Below, piece by piece: positions 1-7,382 of a stretch of 64,000 bases of DNA (its first letter is position 1; every line of letters starts with the position of its first letter). The notes under the pieces were generated by a model. That model saw nothing but the letters and a program-made list of their open reading frames with translations, did not search any database and was not told where the DNA came from. This stretch comes from Streptomyces sp. NBC_00078 (GTDB lineage Bacteria > Actinomycetota > Actinomycetes > Streptomycetales > Streptomycetaceae). The position numbers and the translations under genes are program-made. Location: positions 8,742,001 to 8,806,000 of the forward strand of contig NZ_JAPELX010000001.1 of assembly GCF_026343335.1 (NCBI RefSeq), in the 5' to 3' direction.

Positions 1-498
1 GCCGGGTTCACCCATGGCGGGTTCTACAAGCACTTCGGCTCCAAGGCCGACCTCATGGCCGAGGTGTCCGCGAACGCGCTCTCACAGACCGCGGCACAGG
101 CAGAGGGCCGGGACGCCACCCAGTTCGTCGAGCGCTACGTCACGCGGGAGCATCGCGACGGCCGCGGTGACGGCTGCACCATCGCCGCCCTCAGCGGCGA
201 CGCCGCACGTCAACCGGGGGACATCCGGAAGGAGTTCGAGGCAGGGATCGAAAACCTGCTGACGGCTCTCCAGGTCGCCCCCCAAGGGGACACGCTCGGG
301 GATGCGGACGGGCGCGCGGCCCGCACCACGATGATCGACATGCTCGCCCATTCGGTCGGCGCGATCGTGTTGTCGCGGGCATGCCCGGACGATTCTCCGT
401 TGGCGGACGAAATCCTCGATGTCTGCCGCAAGGAAATTCTCGCGTCACTGGCACACGGCAACAGCGACCAGCCGGCGGCAAGGAGCCCAGAAGCCTGA
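1..498 (+). CDS. TetR/AcrR-family transcriptional regulator (5' end outside window)
   Basis: The frame is open from base 1 and closes with TGA, so the true start lies upstream; the ATG at 55 is internal. The first visible residues, FTHGGFYKHFGSKADL, match the recognition helix and following turn of a TetR helix-turn-helix. The remaining ~145 residues are a helical ligand-binding domain without a diagnostic motif. TetR proteins are dimeric one-component repressors, usually of a neighbouring transporter or oxidoreductase, but no partner is visible. The end looks natural. A truncated IS256 element on the other strand lies just downstream, so the original downstream neighbour may be lost. Confidence 0.85.
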   Translation, partial: AGFTHGGFYKHFGSKADLMAEVSANALSQTAAQAEGRDATQFVERYVTREHRDGRGDGCTIAALSGDAARQPGDIRKEFEAGIENLLTALQVAPQGDTLGDADGRAARTTMIDMLAHSVGAIVLSRACPDDSPLADEILDVCRKEILASLAHGNSDQPAARSPEA

Positions 499-587
499 CC
501 GCAGCCGATCGACGCAAGCCCACGACGGGTGGCGCCGCCAGATGGCGGAACATGGCCGGGAGCTCATGGATGAGGCACTTTCCAGGC

Positions 588-1525
588 CCCGCCGTGTACC
601 GGAAGGTGTTGCGGATCAGGTGGATGATGCAGGTCTGCACCACTGCCTGCGGGAAGACCGCCTCGACCGAGTCCGGCAGGCCCTTGAGGCCGTCGCAGAC
701 CACAAAGAAGACGTCGGCCACGCCGCGGTTCTTCAGCTCGGCGAGCACGCTCATCCAGAACTTCGCGGTCTCCCCGCCGCCGGTGCCGGCCCACAGGCCG
801 AGCACGTCCTTGTGCCCGGCCAGGTCGACTCCGATCGCGGCGTAGACCGGCCGGTTGTCGACCTGCCCGTCGCGACCTTTGACGTAGATCGCGTCGACGA
901 AGATCGCCGCGTAGACCTTCTCCAGCGGCCGGGCGGACCACTCGGCCATCTCCGCCACGACCGTGTCGGTGATCCGGCTGATGGTGTCCTTCGACACCGA
1001 GGCGCCGTAGATCTCCTCGAAGTGGGCGCTGATCTCCCCGGTGGTCAGGCCCTTGGCGTACAGCGAGAGCACGATCGTGTCGACATCCCCGGACCGGCGC
1101 TGCCACTCCTTCACAATCGCCGGGTCGAAGCTCCCGGCCCGGTCATGGGGCACCTCGATCTCCACCGGACCGCAGTTGTCGGTCAGCACCGTCTTGGTCC
1201 GAGTGCCGTTGCGGGAGTTGCCCGAGCCCCGACCAGCCGCGTCGTGCCGGTCGTAGCCAAGGTGGTCGGTCATCTCCTCGTCCAGCGCGGTCTCGATCAC
1301 CGTCTTGGTCAACGCCTTGAGCAGCCCTCCCGGACCGGTCAACGCGGTCCCTCGCTCACGGGCCGAGCGCACGAGCTCCCGGGCTACCTCCAGCTCCTCG
1401 GCCGACGGCCGGGTAAACGCCTTTGGGAGCTGCCCGTCGTCGCCAGTGGCGTGGTGCTCGTTCTCCTTCTGCGGCGCCTCGGCCGCCTTCGCCGATGCAG
1501 ACATGTCCTGCATGTTCTCGGTCAT
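588..1525 (-). pseudogene. IS256-family transposase, 3'-truncated
   Basis: The ATG at 1525 is preceded by GGGGAAGGG. The product begins MTENMQDMSASAK and carries the IS256/MULE-type mutator core: LTGPGGLLKAL, DHLGYDRHDAAG, SRNGTRTKTV, IFVDAIYVKGRDG (a catalytic Asp), VVCDGLKGLPDSV (second Asp) and VVQTCIIHLIRNTFRY. Similarity stops after FRYTA near base 588, about 310 residues in, whereas the family is normally about 400-420 residues with a catalytic Glu in the missing part. The frame stays open by chance for another 130 codons into the TetR gene. The copy should be inactive because part of the DDE domain and one inverted repeat are gone. Confidence 0.85.
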
Positions 1526-1568
1526 CACTGACCCTTCCCCGCCAACCAATCACGTCGGCGTGTCGGGC

Positions 1569-1595
1569 CACTTACACCGAAATTCCGACAGTCCC
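1569..1595. repeat. IS256-type terminal inverted repeat (single surviving end)
   Basis: Read on the minus strand the end contains GACTGTCGGAATTTCGGTG followed by TAAGTGG, which resembles the terminal repeats of actinobacterial IS256 elements. It lies 45-70 bp upstream of the transposase start, where the 5' end of the element should be. No second copy was found near 499-590. Confidence 0.6.
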
Positions 1596-1601
1596 CAGGG
1601 A

Positions 1602-1928
1602 TCAGCCTTCTGGCTCTTCTTCGAGGTTGATGGTTTCGGGCCACTTGAGTGGTTGCTGGTCGGCGTCTAGGAGTGCCTGCGTCATGACTGCCCGGGCACG
1701 GTCGTGGGCCCGGATGTTGCCGGCCGCTGCGGCGCGGGCTCGGCGATGGTCTGGCCGTTGTCGGTGAGGTCGACGTTGACGGGGAGTCCGCCGGGGAGTG
1801 CCATGCCGGTCACGAGGGTTGGGGATGGCGAGGTCGGAGATGAAGCGAGCGATGCCGTCGAGCTCGGGCCCGATTGCGACCCATGTCCCGTCGGGTCGAC
1901 GGACGAGGAGCGCGGGGGAGAACTCCAT
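1602..1928 (-). pseudogene. Hypothetical protein relic with two compensating frameshifts
   Basis: One open frame reads MEFSPALLVRRPDGTWVAIG and on to IARFISDLAIP, then turns into arginine/proline-rich shadow sequence, and becomes protein-like again at ARAAAAGNIRAHDRARAVM before ending in EEEPEG and a stop. In the middle (about 1735-1826) the protein-like text lies in a neighbouring frame: GMALPGGLPVNVDLTDNGQT. The simplest reading is one roughly 110-residue protein with two opposite frameshifts. No function is recognised. It lies between the IS256 end and the esterase stop. Confidence 0.35.
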
Positions 1929-1932
1929 TCCG

Positions 1933-4080
1933 CTAAAGCAGGCGTTCAATGGCTTCGCCGGCGAGCTGATCAGCCCAGATTGCGGCACGCGATAGCGTCC
2001 GCTGGGCTTCCGGCAGGAAGCCGAACAACGTGTATACGTGCACCGAGTCCTCGATCATCTCCAGGGTCACATCGGCGCCGGCAGCCTTCGCCAGTTCGGC
2101 AAAGCGGGTGGTGTCACTCTCCAGTACCTCACCGTGCACCGCAGAAAGATAGAGCGGCGGGAGTGAGGAGAGGTCACCAAACAGCGGCGAAACCATCGGA
2201 TCGGTGGGTTCGTGCCCCTGGAAGTACGAGGCGCCGAGCTGGGTAAGGCTGTCACGGTGCGAGGCAGGATCTTCCCCCGAGTAGGTTGCGACGCTCGGTC
2301 CGCTGAGCGTCAGGTCGGTGAATGGGCACACCGCCAGTACGCCCGCTGGTCTTGGAAGGCCGGCGCGATCCAGCGACAGCGCGAGAGAGAGCGCCAATCC
2401 GCCTCCTGCGGACTCCCCGCTGAGGATGATCGACGCGGGGTCGACCCCTCGTCCCAACACACCACGGTAGGCGGCGAACACATCATCGATCGCGGCCGGG
2501 TACGGGTGTTCAGGCGCCAGACGATAGTCGACCGAGAACACCTCGGCATGGAAGGCTGCCGACAAGCGACTCGCGTACTCCACTGAACTCTCCGCCGAGC
2601 CAAGCACGAACGCCCCACCATGCAGATGCAGCATCGTACGCCGCGGCTGCGTGACTTCCGGCGCTGTCACCTTCAGGCTGGCTACGCCGTTCAATTCGCA
2701 GCGTTCAACCCGAACATCGGATGGCGGCGGGAACTCGGTGCGCAGGAATCGATCGTAGGCGGCGCGTTGGCCTGGATGACCCTGTGCGATGTCTTCCTGG
2801 CCGATTGCCCCCCTCCACAGATCGAAAGCACGCTGACTTTCCGGCCTGGCCATCTGCTTGCCCTCCTTGGAAGAGCTCAGTCCGATCACATCGGCCACAG
2901 GCTGGTCCATCGCAGCAAGGGCATCGTGGCCCCAAGCGAACTCCCAGGATGTGAGGGCAAGTGGATCGATGCGCTGGGTGCCCTTCCAGCGACCATTTCG
3001 GGCCCGCACCGAAGCCTCATCCGGTTCGTGAGCCATCTTCACGGCGAAGCGCGCGCCAGCTTGGATGCGTGTGGTGCGAGGCTGGCGGCGCCTCTCGTAC
3101 TCCACGAGGGCCTTCTGAACATCGTCACCGTGCCGGGCCACGGTTGCAGCGAGGGTCCAGGCGTCTTCCATCGCTTGACAAGCGCCTTGCGCGAGATAGG
3201 GAACCATCGCGTGGGCGGCGTCACCAAGGAGCGTGACCCGTCCGTACGTCCAGCGTTCGATCGGATCGCGGTAGTACATTCCGGTGATGAAGGTGGAGTC
3301 GATGGCCTCCAGGAGAGCGCGAACCGTCGGTTCGGCTCCCTCGAAGGACGACAACAACTCCTCGGTATCGCTCGTGTCGGTCCACGACTCCCGCTGCACC
3401 TCAGTGGCGGGGACGGCAGCCAGCACACTGTAGAGGTCCTCACGCACCCAGTAGGTGATGACGCTTCGCTGAACGCCGAACCAGTTGTTTCCGGCGACCG
3501 GGAGGTCGAGGCCTTCAAGCCGATCGCGCGGAATGAGGGCACGCCACATCAAGATGTTCGCGAACTGCTTCTCCTCGGGCCCGACGACAAGGTCGCGCAC
3601 GATCGAGTGGATACCGTCGGCGCCGATGACAGCATCGCCTCGGATCTGCTCCCCCGACGCCAGAGTGACGCTAGCGCCCGTTTCGTCCTGTTCGATGCCG
3701 ACGACCTGTGCCGACAGTTGCAGACACTCGGGCGGAAGCGCATCGCGAAGAATCCGGATCAAGTCGGCCCGGTGCACGTTGTACATGACCGCGCCGTACT
3801 GCTGCGCCACCTCCTCGCCCAGGGGCGCCAGGTAGAGCAGCTCACCCGTATCGAGGTCTCTGTAGTCATATCTCTGGGGTACCGTCGCCACGGAGGCCAG
3901 CGCCGGCTCCAGGCCGAGTTCGCGCATAACTATCGTTCCGTTGGCCGCGATTTGCACACCCGCGCCGATCTCGGTGAGATCATCCGCGCGCTCGAGCACG
4001 TGGACATCGATGCCGTGATGGCGCAGCGCGATCGCGGTGGTGAGACCGCCGATACCTCCGCCGACGACGATGATCTTCAT
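1933..4080 (-). CDS. FAD-dependent aromatic monooxygenase fused to HSL-family alpha/beta esterase
   Basis: One uninterrupted 715-codon frame encodes two enzymes. Residues 1-409 form a salicylate/3-hydroxybenzoate-hydroxylase-type flavoprotein: dinucleotide motif GGGIGG at 7-12, GADGIHS, the FAD-ribityl motif GDAAHAMVPYLAQGA, and a C-terminal WEFAWGHDAL. Residues 410-715 form a hormone-sensitive-lipase-type hydrolase: oxyanion-hole HGG at 487-489, nucleophile Ser557 in GESAGG, YRLAPEHPYPAA, and a late Asp/His pair. The junction codes KEGKQMARP and on DNA is a textbook AAGGAGG plus ATG (2853), so the esterase may also be made alone. AGGACC precedes the ATG at 4080. With the CoA ligase and PucR gene next door, a role in cleaving and hydroxylating an aromatic ester is inferred. 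Alternatively this is two genes whose first stop codon was lost. Confidence 0.8.
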   Translation of the reverse strand: MKIIVVGGGIGGLTTAIALRHHGIDVHVLERADDLTEIGAGVQIAANGTIVMRELGLEPALASVATVPQRYDYRDLDTGELLYLAPLGEEVAQQYGAVMYNVHRADLIRILRDALPPECLQLSAQVVGIEQDETGASVTLASGEQIRGDAVIGADGIHSIVRDLVVGPEEKQFANILMWRALIPRDRLEGLDLPVAGNNWFGVQRSVITYWVREDLYSVLAAVPATEVQRESWTDTSDTEELLSSFEGAEPTVRALLEAIDSTFITGMYYRDPIERWTYGRVTLLGDAAHAMVPYLAQGACQAMEDAWTLAATVARHGDDVQKALVEYERRRQPRTTRIQAGARFAVKMAHEPDEASVRARNGRWKGTQRIDPLALTSWEFAWGHDALAAMDQPVADVIGLSSSKEGKQMARPESQRAFDLWRGAIGQEDIAQGHPGQRAAYDRFLRTEFPPPSDVRVERCELNGVASLKVTAPEVTQPRRTMLHLHGGAFVLGSAESSVEYASRLSAAFHAEVFSVDYRLAPEHPYPAAIDDVFAAYRGVLGRGVDPASIILSGESAGGGLALSLALSLDRAGLPRPAGVLAVCPFTDLTLSGPSVATYSGEDPASHRDSLTQLGASYFQGHEPTDPMVSPLFGDLSSLPPLYLSAVHGEVLESDTTRFAELAKAAGADVTLEMIEDSVHVYTLFGFLPEAQRTLSRAAIWADQLAGEAIERLL
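2851..2868 (-). promoter_or_regulatory. Internal ribosome-binding site and ATG at the monooxygenase/esterase junction
   Basis: On the minus strand AAGGAGGG (2868-2861) is followed after 7 nt by ATGGCC (ATG 2853-2851), in frame with the upstream enzyme. The hydrolase homology begins just after this ATG. Spacing and sequence are ideal for independent initiation, so the esterase was probably once a separate downstream gene and may still be produced separately. Confidence 0.6.
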
Positions 4081-4109
4081 ACTGGGTCCTACCTTTCAAG
4101 GGTGGTTGC

Positions 4110-4315
4110 TCTGGTCATTCGTAAGATCGGAGGGCCCGGGGGCTCTGGGTATGGCTGTCATGGGGAAGCCGTTGGCAAGGCTCAAAGGACTTGGCCGCCC
4201 GGAGCCCCGCGACGACTCGACCGCCAATTGGGAGACGCGACTCGATCGCTGCTGTAGGACAACGTCGGCGAGGTCGCCTGCGGGATCGATGCAACGACGA
4301 ACTGGCGGAGGAAAC
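4110..4315 (+). ncRNA. Candidate IS110 bridge (seek) RNA region
   Basis: Many IS110-group elements transcribe a guide RNA from the longer non-coding end, which pairs with target and donor DNA. Here the only long non-coding end is the 5' side of the transposase. It contains GC-rich segments able to fold (for example GGAGGGCCCGGGGGCTCT near 4128) and no convincing ORF. I infer the RNA from family knowledge and position only; its loops and guides were not resolved by eye. Confidence 0.3.
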
Positions 4316-5506
4316 GTGCCCGAGATCTGGGCCGGGGTGGACATCGGCAAGGAACATCACCACTGCGTGGTGATCAACTCGGACGGCGAACGGCTGCTGT
4401 CCCGCCGGGTCCTGAACGACGAGACCGAGCTGCTCCAGCTCATCGGCGACGTCCTGGCGATATCCACCGACGTGTTGTGGGCCGTCGACCTCAACCACGG
4501 CGGCGCCGCCCTGCTGATCGGCCTGTTGCTCAGCCACGACCAGCCCATGGCCTATCTGACCGGCTTGGCGGTCTACCGGGCCTCGGCCACCTACAGGGGC
4601 GAGGGCAAGACTGACGCGAAGGACGCCTTCGTCATCGCCGACCAGGCCCGCATGCGCAAGGATCTCGGGCTGCTGCGGCCTGGCGACGAGATCGCCGTCG
4701 ACCTGCGCACGCTGACGACACGGCGCCTGGACGTGGTCTTCGACCGCACCCGGCAGATCAACCGTCTCCGGGCCCAACTGTTGGAGATTTTCCCTGCATT
4801 GGAGCGGTCGCTGGAGCTCGTCAACAAGGGGCCGGTCATGCTCCTGACCGGCTACCAGACCCCGGCCGCGATCCGTCGTGCCGGCGCCAGGCGGATCGAG
4901 ACCTGGCTGAAGAACCGCAAGGTCCGCGGCGCCGCCGCTCTCGCGAAGACGGCCGTGGAGGCCGCCCAGGCCCAGCAGACCGCCCTGCCCGGCGAGAAGC
5001 TGGCGGCTGCCATGGTGGCCCGCCTCGCGAAAGGGGTGATGGCCCTCGATGAGGAGATCGCCGAGCTCGACGCCCTGATCGAGGCCCGGTTTCGCGAGCA
5101 TCCGCACGCCGAGGTGATCCGCAGCCTGCCCGGCATGGGCCCCAGGCTCGGCGCCGAGTTCATCGCCGCGACCGGCGGTGACATGGACGCCTTCGGCAGC
5201 GCCGATCGCCTGGCCGGCTTCACCGGCCTGGCCCCCAGGCCCCGGGACTCCGGCCGCGTCAGCGGCAACCTGCGCAGACCCAAGCGATACCACCGCGGCC
5301 TGCTGCGGAGCATGTACCTCTCGGCGATGGTCAGCACTTCGACATGCCCCGCCTCCAAGGCGTACTACCAGCGCAAGCGAAACGAGGGGAAAGGCCACAA
5401 GCAGGCCCTGCTCGCCCTCGCCCGCCGACGCCTCAACGTCCTGTGGGCGATGATCCGTGACGGACAGTGCTACCAAGATTCACCTCCCGTCACGGTCGCG
5501 GCTTGA
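4316..5506 (+). CDS. IS110-family transposase (DEDD recombinase)
   Basis: The GTG start at 4316 has GGCGGAGG 4-10 nt upstream; the longer upstream frame does not resemble a transposase. The N-terminal RuvC-like DEDD domain begins IWAGVDIGKEHHHCVV (first catalytic Asp) and continues through WAVDLNHGGAALL and GKTDAKDAFVIADQ. The C-terminal Tnp_20 domain has the helix-hairpin-helix-like RSLPGMGPRLGAEFIAATGG, then LAGFTGLAPRPRDSGRVSG, which holds the catalytic serine, and RALLALARRRLNVLWAM-like helices. At 396 residues it is full length with no frameshift. The element has separated the monooxygenase/esterase gene from the CoA-ligase operon. Confidence 0.9.
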   Translation: MPEIWAGVDIGKEHHHCVVINSDGERLLSRRVLNDETELLQLIGDVLAISTDVLWAVDLNHGGAALLIGLLLSHDQPMAYLTGLAVYRASATYRGEGKTDAKDAFVIADQARMRKDLGLLRPGDEIAVDLRTLTTRRLDVVFDRTRQINRLRAQLLEIFPALERSLELVNKGPVMLLTGYQTPAAIRRAGARRIETWLKNRKVRGAAALAKTAVEAAQAQQTALPGEKLAAAMVARLAKGVMALDEEIAELDALIEARFREHPHAEVIRSLPGMGPRLGAEFIAATGGDMDAFGSADRLAGFTGLAPRPRDSGRVSGNLRRPKRYHRGLLRSMYLSAMVSTSTCPASKAYYQRKRNEGKGHKQALLALARRRLNVLWAMIRDGQCYQDSPPVTVAA

Positions 5507-5540
5507 CATCACGATTGGGAAGTCCTTTCGTTCACGCATG

Positions 5541-5597
5541 CGCGATCAGGGCGTAGAGCGCACCAAGCGCCACGCCTTGCATCAGAAACTCGATCAT
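5541..5597 (-). pseudogene. livH-like branched-chain/aromatic acid ABC permease, cut after ~19 codons
   Basis: The ATG at 5597 overlaps the CoA-ligase stop as ATGA, a classic translational-coupling junction. The first codons read MIEFLMQGVALGALYALIA, the standard N-terminus of LivH-type permeases. The sequence then changes to unrelated codons and a stop immediately inside the IS110 flank. The rest of the gene is absent from the other side of the element, so the insertion was accompanied by a deletion or rearrangement. It implies that this operon once encoded an ABC importer for its substrate. Confidence 0.65.
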
Positions 5598-7213
5598 GCG
5601 TGTCCCCCGACCGTGCACGAGGCAGAGTCCGCCTTCGCTCGACTCCACTCGCTGGGCACCTCATCCCATGACCCCTCAGCGCTCTTGCGCCTCAGTTCCG
5701 GCTTGAGCACCTTGCCGGCCGCGTTACGCGGCAGACCCTCCGAGCGCAATCGCACCCGCTCGGGGACCTTGAAGCCGGCCACCCGGGAGGCGACAGACTC
5801 GATCACGGCACGCAAGTCGAAACCAGGACCAGGCACGATCACGGCGCCGACGCGCTCCCCCAGCCGCTCATCTGGAACGCCCACGACCGCGGCATCGACC
5901 ACACCGGGAGCCGCGATCAGGGCACTCTCGACCTCGACACAGAAGACATTCTCTCCACCGCGGTTGATCATGTCCTTGAGTCGGTCGACGAGGTAGATGC
6001 GGCCTTCGGCATCGATCCGCCCGCCGTCCCCGGTACGCATCCACCCCTCAAAGCCATCGGGGCTGCGTAGGCCATCGGTGCCCCAATATCCGCGGGTCAC
6101 TGTCTGACCCCGAAGTACCAACTCACCGACACCAGTGCGCGGGTCGGCATCGAGCACGCCGACGTCCATCGCGGGTACCGGGTAGCCGATTGAGTCAGCG
6201 TACGGAATCGACTCAGCGCCACTTATCACCGCGGCGAGAGAACTCGTTTCGGACATGCCGAAGCCATTTGCGACAACGGCGGTTTCAAAACCTTTCGCAA
6301 TCTGCTCGACGAGCGCCGGCGAGACCGGCGCCCCGCCATAGATGGCCCATCGGACACTCTTGACGCGTTCGGGGGCAAACTCTGGAGCACGGACGACAGC
6401 GTGGTAAAGGGCCGGGACCAGGACGAGCAGGGAGGCGCGATAGCGCTCCACCAGATCAAGAAACTCCCCGACGACAGGCGTGGCTTGAACCACGACCTTG
6501 CCCGCATTGAGCAAGGTTGCAAGCATTTGACCGTTGCATCCGGTCACGTGAAACAGCGGAACGGCGACCACCGTGACGACACGATGGGGTCCACCTACGG
6601 GCAGGTCGAAGGTGCGACGGACCGACTCCACTATCGACAGCAGGGCCTCGTGGGTCGAGGTCGCACCCTTCGGTAGGCCCGTCGTACCACTCGTGTAATA
6701 GATCGCCGCGAGATCGTCTTGCCCGACCGAGTCGTCCCAGTCGGGTTCACCCAAGAGGAGCTCGTCGACCGACCGGATCGTCAGCTTGGGTGTGCAGTCG
6801 GCAAGGATCTGGTCGAGTTCGGCTGCAGACAAGCGCGTGTTCAGCGGTACGGCAATGGCTCCCGTCGCGATGATGCCCAGGAACAACTCGATGAAGGTCG
6901 CCGAGTTGTCAAGGGTGAAGGCCACCCGATCGCCGCGGGTAACGCCGCGATCGCGCAGGCCACCGGACACCTGCAACACCCGATCCCACAACTGCGTGAA
7001 GGTGATCTCGCGACCGTCGACATCCACGATGGCCACGTCGTCCGGCCTGTGCGCGGCATGCTCGCGCAACGCGTGAACGACCGATGTCGGGAGGTCTCGA
7101 TACCGGGGCACACCGCCGCCATCTCGCACCACCCCCGCGTGGTCACTAGGACCATCAAGTCCATTGACTACGGGATCCACGCGGTGAGTGGTCGCTGCCT
7201 GAAGGTGCTCCAT
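5594..7213 (-). CDS. Acyl/aryl-CoA synthetase (AMP-binding enzyme)
   Basis: This class I adenylate-forming enzyme of 539 residues activates a carboxylic acid as the acyl-AMP and transfers it to CoA. It shows the core motifs in order: IYYTSGTTGLPKG (P-loop), the NGFGMSETS region, GWMRTGDGG, YLVDRLKDMINRGGENV (hinge), and PRNAAGKVLK with the catalytic lysine. The N-terminal ~35 residues before PRYRDLPTSVV are not conserved, so the start may lie further in. Its stop overlaps the livH-like start by 4 bp. Placed between a PucR regulator, a flavin hydroxylase and a lost LivH importer, it probably activates an imported aromatic or branched acid; the substrate is not evident from sequence. Confidence 0.85.
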   Translation of the reverse strand: MEHLQAATTHRVDPVVNGLDGPSDHAGVVRDGGGVPRYRDLPTSVVHALREHAAHRPDDVAIVDVDGREITFTQLWDRVLQVSGGLRDRGVTRGDRVAFTLDNSATFIELFLGIIATGAIAVPLNTRLSAAELDQILADCTPKLTIRSVDELLLGEPDWDDSVGQDDLAAIYYTSGTTGLPKGATSTHEALLSIVESVRRTFDLPVGGPHRVVTVVAVPLFHVTGCNGQMLATLLNAGKVVVQATPVVGEFLDLVERYRASLLVLVPALYHAVVRAPEFAPERVKSVRWAIYGGAPVSPALVEQIAKGFETAVVANGFGMSETSSLAAVISGAESIPYADSIGYPVPAMDVGVLDADPRTGVGELVLRGQTVTRGYWGTDGLRSPDGFEGWMRTGDGGRIDAEGRIYLVDRLKDMINRGGENVFCVEVESALIAAPGVVDAAVVGVPDERLGERVGAVIVPGPGFDLRAVIESVASRVAGFKVPERVRLRSEGLPRNAAGKVLKPELRRKSAEGSWDEVPSEWSRAKADSASCTVGGHA

Positions 7214-7244
7214 GCCCCTAACCCTCAGCCAAATGTGACGGACG

Positions 7245-7300
7245 TCTCTAGAGGCGGACGGACAAACTCAATAGCGGCTTCTTGTCGAGACCTCTAAAGA
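7245..7300. promoter_or_regulatory. Divergent control region with TAGAGG/CCTCTA inverted repeat
   Basis: The 169 bp between the CoA-ligase and PucR starts must carry both promoters. It contains CTCTAGAGGC at 7246-7255 (itself nearly palindromic) and the complementary ACCTCTAAAG at 7290-7299, about 34 bp apart. This is a plausible pair of sites for the adjacent PucR protein. It is inference from position and symmetry only. Confidence 0.3.
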
Positions 7301-7382
7301 AGAGCGCAAAATCGGCCCGATCGGTTGAGTGTGGGCAGCCTTCTCGTAGCAACCGCTAGTCTCCAGGCATTAGTCTCGAGCC

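Larger units (their letters stand above)
588..1597 (-). mobile_element. Truncated IS256-type insertion sequence
   Basis: The element is bounded on the right by an IS256-like terminal repeat at 1569-1595. On the left it stops abruptly inside the transposase gene at about 588 with no matching repeat. The sequence from 499 to 587, between this break and the TetR stop, was not identified. Confidence 0.7.
4098..5540 (+). mobile_element. IS110-family insertion sequence (approximate ends)
   Basis: The element has one DEDD-transposase gene flanked by about 200 nt of non-coding sequence upstream and about 34 nt downstream. IS110 elements have no long inverted repeats, so the ends are set by the neighbours: the right end abuts the broken livH-like sequence at 5541, and the left end lies somewhere between the monooxygenase leader (about 4097) and the transposase start. 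The copy looks intact and possibly active. Confidence 0.65.

Noticed and set aside
191..587. Extra 130 codons at the end of the IS256 transposase frame
   Set aside because: Not transposase-like and antisense to the TetR gene; the homology ends at about 588.
2620..4257. 545-codon plus-strand frame over the monooxygenase
   Set aside because: Antisense shadow of the FAD enzyme with no recognisable motif.
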